64,000 nt of DNA, taken from contig NZ_JAETXM010000001.1 in NCBI RefSeq assembly GCF_024494465.1, forward strand, positions 434,001-498,000, given 5' to 3'. This DNA comes from Bacillus sp. V3B. Lineage in GTDB: Bacteria > Bacillota > Bacilli > Bacillales > Cytobacillaceae. Both the position numbers and the translations under genes were made by a program. Below the pieces are notes generated by a model that was not told the origin of the DNA, did no database searches, and saw nothing but the letters and a program-made list of their open reading frames with translations. Shown piece after piece: positions 9,242-17,105 of the stretch (within the stretch, counting starts at the first letter, position 1; every line of letters starts with the position of its first letter).

Positions 9242-10423
9242 ATGTCAAAACATATAGTCATCTTAGGGGCGGGTTATGGTGGACTTTTATCTGCATTAAC
9301 CGTTCGTAAGTATTTAAATAGTGCAGAAGCGTATGTAACTGTCGTAAACCAATATCCAACACACCAAATCATTACTGAACTGCACCGTCTTGCAGGCGGA
9401 ACGACTAGTGAGGAAGCTATAGCTCTTCCTTTAGAAAAGCTACTTAAAGGTAAGGATATTGATCTTAAAATTGCAACGGTTGACAGCTTTTCTGTCGACG
9501 ATAAAAAAGTTTCTCTTTCAGATGGTACAACATTAACGTATGATGCCCTTGTTGTGGGGTTAGGAAGCAAAACAGCTTATTTCGGTATCCCAGGGCTTGA
9601 AGAGAATAGCCTGGTCTTAAAATCTGTTGATGACGCAAATAAAATTTATGAGCATATTGAAGGTCGTATTCGCAAATATGCCGAAACAAAAAATGAAGCA
9701 GATGCTACGATTTTAATTGGCGGCGGCGGCTTAACGGGTATGGAGTTAGTAGGTGAGCTTGCTGATAACCTACCAAAGATTGCGAAAGACTATGGAATAA
9801 ATCCTAAAGAATTAAAACTCAAACTTGTTGAAGCAGGTCCAAAAGTTCTTCCAGTGTTACCAGATCATTTGATTGAACGGGCTGTTTCGAGTTTAGAAGC
9901 ACGCGGAGTTGAATTTTTAACAGGTCTTCCTGTCACCAATGTTCAAGGAAATATAATTGATTTGAAAGATGGAAGTAAAATTGTTGCCAATACTTTCGTT
10001 TGGACCGGTGGAGTGCAAGCATTACCAATTGTTGCTCAATCTGGACTTGAGGTAGATCGTGGTAAAGCAACAGTTAATGAATATCTTCAATCTACATCAC
10101 ATAATGATGTATTTGTTGTAGGTGACAGTGCAGTTGCATTCCCTCCAGAAGGTGGTCGTCCATATGCACCTACTGCTCAAAATGCTTGGCAAATGGGTGA
10201 ACTTGTTGGGTATAATCTATACGCATATTTACAAGATAAATCGTTTGAAGCATTTGCTCCAGTCAATTCAGGGACACTTGCAAGTCTTGGTCGTAAAGAT
10301 GCAGTTGCTGAAATTGGAGGAAACTCGACTCCACTTAAAGGTCTGCCGGCATCCCTAATGAAAGAAGCAAGTAATGTTCGGTACTTGTCACATATTAAAG
10401 GATTGTTTGCTTTAGCTTATTAA
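9242..10423 (+). CDS. ndh: type II NADH dehydrogenase
   Basis: Single-subunit, non-proton-pumping NADH:menaquinone oxidoreductase at the membrane face. The 393-residue protein has the FAD motif GAGYGG (G9, G11, G14), a second dinucleotide motif ILIGGGGLTGME (about 160-170) for NADH, and the VFVVGDSA flavin motif near 290-297. The C-terminal amphipathic region (about 350-390) fits monotopic membrane binding. ATG 9242 is chosen over a longer frame because the Rossmann strand begins at once and a GGATGG site precedes it. It is the second gene of the probable Rex-controlled operon. Confidence 0.92.
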   Translation: MSKHIVILGAGYGGLLSALTVRKYLNSAEAYVTVVNQYPTHQIITELHRLAGGTTSEEAIALPLEKLLKGKDIDLKIATVDSFSVDDKKVSLSDGTTLTYDALVVGLGSKTAYFGIPGLEENSLVLKSVDDANKIYEHIEGRIRKYAETKNEADATILIGGGGLTGMELVGELADNLPKIAKDYGINPKELKLKLVEAGPKVLPVLPDHLIERAVSSLEARGVEFLTGLPVTNVQGNIIDLKDGSKIVANTFVWTGGVQALPIVAQSGLEVDRGKATVNEYLQSTSHNDVFVVGDSAVAFPPEGGRPYAPTAQNAWQMGELVGYNLYAYLQDKSFEAFAPVNSGTLASLGRKDAVAEIGGNSTPLKGLPASLMKEASNVRYLSHIKGLFALAY

Positions 10424-10463
10424 ACGAATATAAATGATTTTTTAAGTGAAAAGATTCACATCG

Positions 10464-10508
10464 AATAGCCTTGTCGTACAGATAATAGTGCGGCAAGGCT
10501 ATTTTTTT
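10464..10508 (+). terminator. terminator after ndh
   Basis: AATAGCCTTGTCG pairs with GCGGCAAGGCTATT around a 13-base loop and ends in seven T. It lies 40 bases after the ndh stop codon. Confidence 0.9.
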
Positions 10509-10793
10509 AGCTTGTTTTACTGCATGTAAAAACAGATAAGTATAGAAGTCTTCTTTATGGTTGGTGCGTGTAATAAGATTGTGAACAAATACAAATCAAA
10601 TTGGTAATAAAACGATGTTGACTACGTCTTAAGTCTGATATTAAATTAAAGCTTGGGCTTCTTATAAAGTTAGGAAATAACTGTTAATATTAAAAGTGAA
10701 AGCAGTACTATTTATTGAATGATTTTTCTAATTGCTCCAAGGACAAGTCATTCAATTCTACTCGATATTTATGGATTGAGGTGATTATGAACA
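10509..10793. other. intergenic stretch, one inverted repeat
   Basis: No open frame with a credible ribosome site. ATTGAATGA at 10714-10722 is an inverted match to TCATTCAAT at 10748-10756, about 45 bases before the next start codon. It could be an operator or an untranslated-region hairpin. Nothing else is recognisable. Confidence 0.4.
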
Positions 10794-11420
10794 ATGGAAA
10801 GAAAAGTCTATTTAATTCTTACTGATACAAGGTCTCTCCTTACTAGAGTGATAAAATTATATACAAAAAAACCTTACAATCATGTATCACTTTCTTTTGA
10901 TCCCCATTTTTCAGAACTATACAGTTTTGGAAGAAAGAGACCAAGAAATCCGTTCGTAGGAGGATTTGTGAAAGAAAGTATTCACACAGGATTATTAGAA
11001 GAGGCGAAATGTGCCATCTATTGCTGTACTATTTCTGAGAGTCAGTTTCAGAAAATGAATCATTTTATACAACAAATAGAAGGGAAAAAAGACCTTTACC
11101 GCTACAATTTTATTGGTTTATTTGCCATTGCTTTAAATAAAGAAATAAAAAGAGAGAATGCCTTTTTTTGCTCGCAGTTTGTATCCACGGTATTAAAGGA
11201 GGGGCATGTCATTGAACTTTCAAAGCACCCTTCACATGTGACACCACATGACCTTCAACAAGTACCTCTTTTTCAGTTAGTTTATCAAGGTGATTTCGAA
11301 GATTATAAAAATGGTTTAGATATACGTAGAAATGTAGATAGGGCAGCCAGTCGAACTGATCGAATCCGGTTATTAAGGAAAAAGTTATGCAATGCTTACT
11401 CATCCTTTTTAGGTGCTTAA
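10794..11420 (+). CDS. YiiX/YebB-like permuted papain-fold hydrolase (C92-like)
   Basis: A 208-residue protein resembling the permuted NlpC/P60-like cysteine hydrolases of the YiiX/YebB type. The NHVSLSFD segment supplies a candidate catalytic His30, and FFCSQFVSTVL supplies the candidate Cys126, in the His-before-Cys order of circularly permuted members. GAGGTGA lies nine bases before the ATG. There is no signal peptide. It is probably an amidase or thioesterase acting on cell-wall or lipid substrates, but the substrate is unknown. It stands alone between ndh and a degraded transporter. Confidence 0.7.
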   Translation: MERKVYLILTDTRSLLTRVIKLYTKKPYNHVSLSFDPHFSELYSFGRKRPRNPFVGGFVKESIHTGLLEEAKCAIYCCTISESQFQKMNHFIQQIEGKKDLYRYNFIGLFAIALNKEIKRENAFFCSQFVSTVLKEGHVIELSKHPSHVTPHDLQQVPLFQLVYQGDFEDYKNGLDIRRNVDRAASRTDRIRLLRKKLCNAYSSFLGA

Positions 11421-11588
11421 ACAATAACACTTTATGTTGAAACGATATTTCTGATTGACGTCATTTTTTACCATGGTATTATATTTTTCTTTTAAATTAT
11501 TTTATATTGAGTAATGAATCTAGAAGTATATAAGATGGTCGTTGGAACGGTCATATATAAACTCAATGAAGAAAGAGGTACACCTTAG

Positions 11589-11910
11589 ATGTCAGCAGAA
11601 CAACGAAAAAAGTTAATTATTTTGATGGTTAATATGTTTATTGCTATTGGAAGCTTTGGTATTATCATTCCCATATTACCTGCTTATTTAGAATCGATTA
11701 ACCAAGGCGGAACAGCTGCAGGTTTAATGATTGCCACCTTTGCAGGAGCACAGCTGATTTTGGATTAAAAATGCCCTTTTTAATCCAAAATCAGCTGTTG
11801 TATCACTTGTAGCGGTCATATTTTCAGTGATTGTTCTTGAAGAAAGTCAAACAGGGCCGCCAACAGTGGGCTTAGAGCAAAGTAGGGGAGTAAAGCTGAA
11901 GAAAGTATAG
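11589..11910 (+). pseudogene. internally deleted MFS transporter
   Basis: The 5' part encodes TM1-2 of a drug:proton MFS pump (MSAEQRKKLIILMVNMFIAI ... PAYLESINQGGTAAGLMIATFAGAQ) and stops at TAA 11766-11768. A second, frame-shifted piece (SAVVSLVAVIFSVIVLEESQTG) corresponds to the end of the N-terminal half, about TM6, before TAG 11908-11910. TM2-TM6 and the whole C-terminal half are missing. The deletion junction is occupied by a perfect inverted repeat at 11751-11797. Confidence 0.85.
11751..11797. repeat. perfect 21-bp inverted repeat at the MFS deletion junction
   Basis: Arms 11751-11771 and 11777-11797 are exact reverse complements separated by TGCCC. The left arm continues the transporter reading frame (AGAQLILD), so the right arm looks like an inverted copy of coding sequence made when the deletion formed. 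It could also act as a hairpin terminator because the arms carry A5/T5 at the loop. Confidence 0.9.
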
Positions 11911-11929
11911 AGTTGAAAGCATTCGGATA

Positions 11930-11979
11930 AATAAACAAAAGAAACATTGAGCGGTGGCTTGGTGGTTCTTTTGTTTATT
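11930..11979 (+). terminator. terminator-like hairpin
   Basis: AATAAACAAAAGAA at 11930-11943 pairs perfectly with TTCTTTTGTTTATT at 11966-11979. The stem is AT-rich; it probably ended the transcript of the now broken MFS gene. Confidence 0.6.
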
Positions 11980-12082
11980 AAGAATAATGACTTTTTTATG
12001 ATAATTCTTCTTAAGTTTTCGGGGAATAGTGGTATGATAAAAAAATATAGTTCATATAGAGAAAGGTTTGATTTTTATCGTC

Positions 12083-12943
12083 ATGTCAAAGAAAAAACGT
12101 ATATTAATTGAAGTGAAACAAATCCTTATGATTACTGTAGGTGCTATTATTGCTGCTATTGGATTGGAACAATTTTTAGTTCCTAATGATATTTTAGATG
12201 GTGGAGTAATAGGACTTTCTATAATTGGGGCGAAATTAACTGGTTTTAAAATGAGTTTATTCATTGTCCTTTTAAATTTACCTTTTCTTCTCATCGGTTA
12301 TCGAAAAATGGGGAAGAAATTCACACTACATACTTTATATGGAGTTATTGTTTTATCGATCTTTACATCTTATTTGCATCATTTCGAGCCATTTACAGAT
12401 GATTTATTTCTAGCAACGATTATTGGTGCAGTCATATTAGGAACAGGTGTTGGTCTAGTGCTTCGAACGGGTGGTGCTTTAGATGGTACAGAAGTTCTTG
12501 CGCTTCTTATTAGTAAGAAGCGTCCTGTTTCAGTAGGACAAACGGTTATGATTATCAATTTATTCATTTTTACCCTTGCAGCACTTTTAGTTTTTAGTTG
12601 GGAAACTGCCATGTACTCGGTTATCACTTATTTTATTGCTTATAAAATGATCGATATTGTGGTCGAAGGTTTGGAAGAGTTAAAATCAGTGACGATCATT
12701 TCCGATATGCCAGAAGTAATTGCGGACGCCTTAATTAAGAATTTGGGGCGTGGGATCACTTATATTCATGGTGAAGGTGTTTATACAGGTGAGCCAAAAA
12801 AGATCATCTATACAATTGTAAGTCGTATAGAGTTATCCGGTGTACGAACTATTGCCCAAGAAATAGACCCAAAAGCCTTGATAGCAATAGAGAATGTTTC
12901 CGATATTTCAGGTAGTAACTTTAAGAAAAGGTCATCACACTAA
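12083..12943 (+). CDS. YitT-family membrane protein (DUF161 plus DUF2179)
   Basis: A 286-residue membrane protein with five or six hydrophobic helices in the first 190 residues, including the LDGGVIGLS motif (about 37-45), and a cytosolic DUF2179 domain at the C-terminus (about 200-280). B. subtilis has several paralogues (YitT, YpjC, YqfU and others) of unknown function, so I give no symbol. The start is uncertain: ATG 12083 is 16 bases from GAAAGG, while TTG 12068 is too close. It is monocistronic; a hairpin AATGAGAAGAAA/TTTCTTCTCATT follows at 12943-12973. Confidence 0.85.
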   Translation: MSKKKRILIEVKQILMITVGAIIAAIGLEQFLVPNDILDGGVIGLSIIGAKLTGFKMSLFIVLLNLPFLLIGYRKMGKKFTLHTLYGVIVLSIFTSYLHHFEPFTDDLFLATIIGAVILGTGVGLVLRTGGALDGTEVLALLISKKRPVSVGQTVMIINLFIFTLAALLVFSWETAMYSVITYFIAYKMIDIVVEGLEELKSVTIISDMPEVIADALIKNLGRGITYIHGEGVYTGEPKKIIYTIVSRIELSGVRTIAQEIDPKALIAIENVSDISGSNFKKRSSH

Positions 12944-13133
12944 ATGAGAAGAAAGTTGATTTCTTCTCATTAGTCTCTTCAACGTTAAAAGTGTATGATG
13001 ATGAAATACGTAAGAAGAGTACAGTGTGTTCTTAGGTAACATCCTTTCTGGTTTAGAGCTATGTTATAATGATGTTACAGTAGTTTTTTTCAATGATTTT
13101 TGTACTGTATACTTAATATAAGGGGTTGAGATA

Positions 13134-14558
13134 GTGATGAATAAAGAACTTGTACAATCAGTTGAAATATCAATCAAAGAAAAAAAGAAAATAATAAAAG
13201 GGCAGGTAATACGAGCCGTTATATCCTCACGATCTAAAATAATAGAAATAAAAACATCTGATAACAAAAGTTACTATCTCGTTTACTATAAAAATTCTCT
13301 TGTGTATGGAGAAAAGTTGGAAATCGTTGAAAAGGGGTCGTTTATTGATAAGGCATATTCCAAAGGTATTGTTTTAGAATCACATCATCCATTTCTTCCG
13401 GTCATCATCCCCAATGAAAATGTGTTTATTCCAAATAAAAACAAGCTTTTCTCTGAGCTTCAAAATCAATACTCTCTTCAGGAAGTTGCCTACATAGCAA
13501 CAACTCTTGATTCATTTTTTACAAAAGATCAGCTAATAAAGATTATAGATAAAATCTTTTTCCACTATCGAAGAAATGGCAAATTTTTTAAGGCATTTCA
13601 AATTACTCATATTTTAAAAGGCTTTTCTCCTGAGTTAAGTTTAGCAGGAGATAATTTGAACTCACAAGATTTTCGTTCCTATGATAACTTTTACAACTCC
13701 TCTCCTCTTCCTATTGTGTATAGTAAAGACCCTCTTTTTGTTGAATTATACTGCTTCAAAAACCGAATGAGCCCAGATGAACATAAAATTCTAGAAGATA
13801 TATTAAAAAAGCAAGATTGTTTCTTGGAGTTACTATTGCTTTGGATGGAAAAGGTCGACAAGTACTCTAAAGCTGATTCCATTGAAAAATATACAAATAT
13901 AGCCTTACAGTTTATAACGATGGAACAATGGATCCTAATTTTAGGTTATTTAAAAATTAATCCATTTCAAGAGTTATCTCAAACAAAAACAGTGATTGAT
14001 AAGATGCTTCATGAGGAGCATTATGAAACGGCAGCACTATATTTATTAGATTTTATTGAGGATCTTCCAAATACTTATAACGACACTCTAAATATATTGT
14101 GGGAACATTTGGATACCGAGTTTATCGTATCTCATTTAGATGGTTTTAGTATGCTGATTCAACAACTAGTCCAAGAAAATGAGAATCAACAATGTGAACA
14201 AAAGTTATCACATCTTGTAGGTAAATTACTTGAAAACTATGATCTTAAAACAGTTCATGAAAAACTTCAACCTATTCAAAAGTCTGTCCCAGATTCCAAA
14301 GTTTTTCGGAAAATGAATCGAATGACAACCTTATTAGAAGACCCCGACCACATGATGGAATTAGGTCAATATTATGCAGAGTTTAAACAATATGATGAAG
14401 CCATTGAATGCTTCTCCTGGGAAATGGAACTCCACCCGGATGATTATTCTCCTGTGTGGCAGCTAAGTAAAATGTATCAAAATAAGGGAATGGTAGAAGA
14501 GGCAGTTGCTTATCGACAGATTTATGCTCAATTAAAAGGAAATAAAGAGATAAGTTAA
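13134..14558 (+). CDS. TPR-containing protein of unknown family
   Basis: A 474-residue soluble protein. The first about 80 residues form a beta-rich basic domain (MNKELVQSVEISIKEKKKII ...). The middle is helical, and the C-terminus (about 400-465) contains two TPR-like units (MELGQYYAEFKQYDEAIECF and PVWQLSKMYQNKGMVEEAVA). No signal peptide or membrane segment is visible. AGGGG precedes GTG 13134 by eight bases; ATG 13137 is the alternative. The gene sits in a rearranged interval between relic transporters. I do not recognise a named family; a scaffold or regulatory role is only a guess from the repeats. Confidence 0.75.
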   Translation: MMNKELVQSVEISIKEKKKIIKGQVIRAVISSRSKIIEIKTSDNKSYYLVYYKNSLVYGEKLEIVEKGSFIDKAYSKGIVLESHHPFLPVIIPNENVFIPNKNKLFSELQNQYSLQEVAYIATTLDSFFTKDQLIKIIDKIFFHYRRNGKFFKAFQITHILKGFSPELSLAGDNLNSQDFRSYDNFYNSSPLPIVYSKDPLFVELYCFKNRMSPDEHKILEDILKKQDCFLELLLLWMEKVDKYSKADSIEKYTNIALQFITMEQWILILGYLKINPFQELSQTKTVIDKMLHEEHYETAALYLLDFIEDLPNTYNDTLNILWEHLDTEFIVSHLDGFSMLIQQLVQENENQQCEQKLSHLVGKLLENYDLKTVHEKLQPIQKSVPDSKVFRKMNRMTTLLEDPDHMMELGQYYAEFKQYDEAIECFSWEMELHPDDYSPVWQLSKMYQNKGMVEEAVAYRQIYAQLKGNKEIS

Positions 14559-14595
14559 GTTTTGATTAGGAATCCCTCCATTTAATAGATTATAA

Positions 14596-14622
14596 AACGG
14601 ACTCTTCTTATGGGAGTCCGTG
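14596..14622 (+). terminator. hairpin after the TPR gene
   Basis: ACGGACTC pairs with GAGTCCGT around TTCTTATGG. The downstream T run is missing (GCCCTTC instead), possibly because the ABC relic joined here. Confidence 0.5.
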
Positions 14623-14623
14623 C

Positions 14624-14767
14624 CCTTCAACGATCAAGTATGCAGATTTGATTCTTGTGATGGACCAAGGAAAAGTAATTGAGCAAGGAACGCATTCAGA
14701 ACTTTTAGAGGTAAATGGTTTCTATGCTGATCTATACAATAGCCAGTTCTCGGCAAAAACAGCATAG
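14624..14767 (+). pseudogene. C-terminal fragment of an ABC exporter
   Basis: The frame from about 14624 encodes [20 protein letters not shown] then GTHSELL...[11 protein letters not shown] and TAG at 14765-14767. This is the end of the nucleotide-binding domain of an LmrA/MsbA-type half transporter, starting just after the H-loop region. The whole membrane domain, Walker A, signature and Walker B are absent, so only about 47 codons remain. Confidence 0.88.
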
Positions 14768-15056
14768 ATTCTAGTTTTTTGTGAATAGTGATCTTTTGAA
14801 ATGTTTATCATAGGTATGTTATGAAAGGGTTATTATGATATGGATTTATTCCTGTTATGGTAAAAAACTGTGGTGAAGCAAATTGGTGGCCTTTTAAAAG
14901 AACCACAAATGAATAAAGTGAAAAAGGCTATTCAAATGGGTAGAATCTTTCTGCTCGGATTTCTCCTGTACTGTGGGCATATCAATCAAAGGGGAGTTTC
15001 TGAAGAACATGCTACAATCATCATATGCTACTTCTAGAAAGGGAGTTATTATATAA
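14768..15056. other. intergenic stretch without a clear gene
   Basis: A possible 60-codon frame from GTG 14873 has no family resemblance and no good ribosome site. The stretch separates the ABC relic from yqkB and ends with GAAAGGGAG, the yqkB ribosome site. I see no terminator or structured RNA. Confidence 0.4.
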
Positions 15057-15398
15057 ATGAAAATTACAATAACAGACCAGGCATCGGAGAAAATAAACCA
15101 GTATAGAAGAGGAAAAGAAGGATGGTTAAAGCTTAAATATGATGCAGAAGAATGTGGTTGTATCATGTGTGGCGTGACGAATTTATGGCTTGTAAGCGAC
15201 TTAGAAGATGATGACTATAAAGTTGAAACAAATAACGGGGACATTTACATTGAAAAATCAAAAGAAGTTTTTCTTGATGAAGTGCTGACGATAGACTTTA
15301 ATGATGCTACATATTGCTTTCAACTAAAAAGTCCGAATCAGTATCTTAATCCAAGAATGAATTTCTTTGATAAAACGAAACAAGTGCAGTCAAAATAG
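15057..15398 (+). CDS. yqkB: YqkB, HesB/IscA-like iron-sulfur domain protein
   Basis: A 113-residue protein of the HesB-like (Fe-S biosynthesis) domain family. It starts MKITITDQASEKI and has the CGCIMCGV cysteine cluster (about 34-41) in place of the usual scattered A-type carrier cysteines, as in B. subtilis YqkB (107 aa). AGAAAGGGAG lies before the ATG. Synteny with yqkC and yqkD on the following minus strand supports the name. A role in iron-sulfur or thiol chemistry is family inference. Confidence 0.88.
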   Translation: MKITITDQASEKINQYRRGKEGWLKLKYDAEECGCIMCGVTNLWLVSDLEDDDYKVETNNGDIYIEKSKEVFLDEVLTIDFNDATYCFQLKSPNQYLNPRMNFFDKTKQVQSK

Positions 15399-15476
15399 TC
15401 ATATGTAGCACAAATAGAAATGCTCGAAGTTGATTAATGGGTTCTTTTCAAGGACGAAAGTAATCAAAAATGTAGT

Positions 15477-15512
15477 AAAGAACACATGGCGATTAAGAGC
15501 TATGTGTTCTTT
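15477..15512. terminator. bidirectional terminator between yqkB and yqkC
   Basis: AAAGAACACAT at 15477-15487 pairs with ATGTGTTCTTT at 15502-15512, between two converging genes. A further AT-rich inverted repeat (AATATATTC/GAATATATT, 15521-15551) lies next to the yqkC stop codon. Confidence 0.75.
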
Positions 15513-15560
15513 ATGGTATCAATATATTCTCTATATAATAAGGAATATATTGAATTATGG

Positions 15561-15728
15561 TTATTCTTTTGTCAATTCCTCTTCAAAGAAAAAAGTGCTT
15601 GGATGTTCATTGACAATGTATGAGTATCTTTTCATGTTTTTTACATACTGACTTTTAAAGATTGTAACAGACTCACCGGATTCTTTGATTTTCACCTTTT
15701 CTCCATCGGCAAATAGGCTCTTTTTCAT
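15561..15728 (-). CDS. yqkC: YqkC-like small protein
   Basis: A 55-residue protein (MKKSLFADGEKVKIK ... EELTKE) read on the minus strand, with AGAGGGTGA ahead of its ATG. The GEKVKIKESGESVTI region looks like a small SH3-type barrel. Position between yqkB and yqkD matches yqkC of B. subtilis, although this copy is shorter than the about 79 residues I recall for that protein. Function unknown. Confidence 0.75.
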   Translation of the reverse strand: MKKSLFADGEKVKIKESGESVTIFKSQYVKNMKRYSYIVNEHPSTFFFEEELTKE

Positions 15729-15868
15729 TTTCTCACCCTCTCTAATGATACGTTTAAATTTACCGTTCTGTTTTTAGGCACACTTTATAATGTAAGTTTG
15801 ACCGAAACTTTTCTTTTTATCCAACAATCCTATGGTTAAACGTAAAAATCATTCTTTTATTTATTCCG

Positions 15869-16813
15869 CTAATAAGCATCGGATTCACTCTTCTGTTCTT
15901 TAAAAACAAATTCCCACAAAAATTCATCAACAGCGGCTTCATACGATTCTTTATTTTCGTTTAATGATTGGGCATGTGCCCCGTTTTCAGCAAGAAATAA
16001 CTTTTTAGGCCCTCTTTTTCTTTTATATAGAGCTTCTGTCATAGAGGGTAAAATATAAATGTCCTTCTTGCTATGAATAAATAGAATAGGCTTTTTAATC
16101 TGTTGGATGACAGAAATAGGGGAGATATCACGAAGCGAATATTTTTCTCGCATACGTAAGAATAAGTCGGCAACAGGTAGCAAAGGCCTTGGTGACAGTT
16201 TCATATTCGTTTGAAGTAAATAAGTAAGCTGCTCTTTAAAATCAGAAAACGGACTATCAGAAATATAGAAATCAGCACCATCTTCCACCATGCCTGCATA
16301 TAAGAGCATCGTTGCGGCCCCCATTGACTCACCATGAATGCCTAACAACAAATCGGGACCTTTCTCTGCTTTTAACCAGTTCACAACTGCCTTTAAGTCG
16401 AATTTTTCATAATAGCCATAGCTTGTTGTCTTCCCACCCGATTCTCCGTGACGACGATGATCGTAAATAATCGCATTAAAACCCCTTTCGAGAAAAAGGT
16501 TCATGTACTTAACGGAATTGATTTTATTTTCTGTTACGCCGTGGGAAATGATAATATAGTGGTCAGCTTGATGAGGTTCGACAAGAATCATTTTTAATTC
16601 GTATCCGAATGGGGAAGGAATCGTTATTTCTCTCTTAGTCAAATGATCAAAATCATTTGGATTAAAGTGTCCTGCTTCTTTTTCACGAGTAAGAATAGAT
16701 TGATCGTCTTTTTTCTTTATATACATAATCCGGTTTGTAAAGTAGAGGCCAAATGATGATAGAAAAAACAGGAACGATAAGAGAAATCGAAATACCTTTC
16801 TTATCTTTTTCAT
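15869..16813 (-). CDS. yqkD: YqkD-like membrane-anchored alpha/beta hydrolase
   Basis: A 314-residue alpha/beta-hydrolase with an N-terminal signal anchor (about 8-26, FRFLLSFLFFLSSFGLYF). The oxyanion strand ISHGVTENK and the nucleophile elbow GESMG (about 162-166) are clear. The acid and base are likely in the HSKKDIYILP and NGAHAQS segments, which would place the catalytic domain on one membrane face. Homologues are annotated as YqkD or peptidase S9-like hydrolases of unknown substrate. Synteny with yqkB and yqkC is retained, after which the gene order is interrupted by the ketone-body block. Confidence 0.87.
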   Translation of the reverse strand: MKKIRKVFRFLLSFLFFLSSFGLYFTNRIMYIKKKDDQSILTREKEAGHFNPNDFDHLTKREITIPSPFGYELKMILVEPHQADHYIIISHGVTENKINSVKYMNLFLERGFNAIIYDHRRHGESGGKTTSYGYYEKFDLKAVVNWLKAEKGPDLLLGIHGESMGAATMLLYAGMVEDGADFYISDSPFSDFKEQLTYLLQTNMKLSPRPLLPVADLFLRMREKYSLRDISPISVIQQIKKPILFIHSKKDIYILPSMTEALYKRKRGPKKLFLAENGAHAQSLNENKESYEAAVDEFLWEFVFKEQKSESDAY

Positions 16814-16893
16814 CTCACTCCTCCAGATTTTTTGAAAGCTGCTTTGGAGATACCATACTTTTATATTTTAACATTGACTAGGTAATAAAACAA

Positions 16894-16918
16894 AAAAACC
16901 GCTTATGAAAAGCGGTTT
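16894..16918 (-). terminator. terminator of the 43-residue gene
   Basis: On the minus strand, AAACCGCTTTT pairs with AAGCGGTTT and runs into seven T. The hairpin starts at the stop codon of the gene at 16917-17048. Confidence 0.85.
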
Positions 16919-17048
16919 ACTGCGGTGAGTTTTGTCTTTTTGTTGGATGAATGGCTTTTTCAAGGTCTTCAGCAGCAATGGTTTGCTTCACTGTATCTGC
17001 TGTTGGCTTTCCTTTTTGACTATACCCTTTTTCACGATTCTGACTCAT
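16917..17048 (-). CDS. 43-residue hypothetical protein
   Basis: Encodes a 43-residue hydrophilic peptide beginning MSQNREKGYSQKGKPTADTV. AGGAG lies eight bases before the ATG, and a strong terminator begins at its stop codon, so a real small gene is likely despite its size. It lacks a membrane segment or cysteine motif. The composition resembles small spore-associated or stress proteins, but I do not recognise a family. Confidence 0.65.
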   Translation of the reverse strand: MSQNREKGYSQKGKPTADTVKQTIAAEDLEKAIHPTKRQNSPQ

Positions 17049-17105
17049 ACGTTCATCTCCTGTCTGATTGATTACATCTATTAAGATGGATTAGATTGTT
17101 CGAAA

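Noticed and set aside
10568-10590. TTGTGAACAAATACAA as a second Rex box.
   Set aside because: The right half lacks CACAA; it lies after a terminator, far from a respiratory gene.
13050-13070. GTTTAGAGCTATGTTAT resembles the start of type II-A CRISPR repeats or tracrRNA.
   Set aside because: Only one copy exists, with no spacer array or cas gene; it overlaps a TATAAT that more probably serves the next gene.
14873-15050. A possible small gene from GTG 14873.
   Set aside because: No good ribosome site, no family resemblance, and it lies in a zone of relics.
15430-15651. Plus-strand frame opposite yqkC.
   Set aside because: It crosses the bidirectional terminator and overlaps the better supported yqkC.
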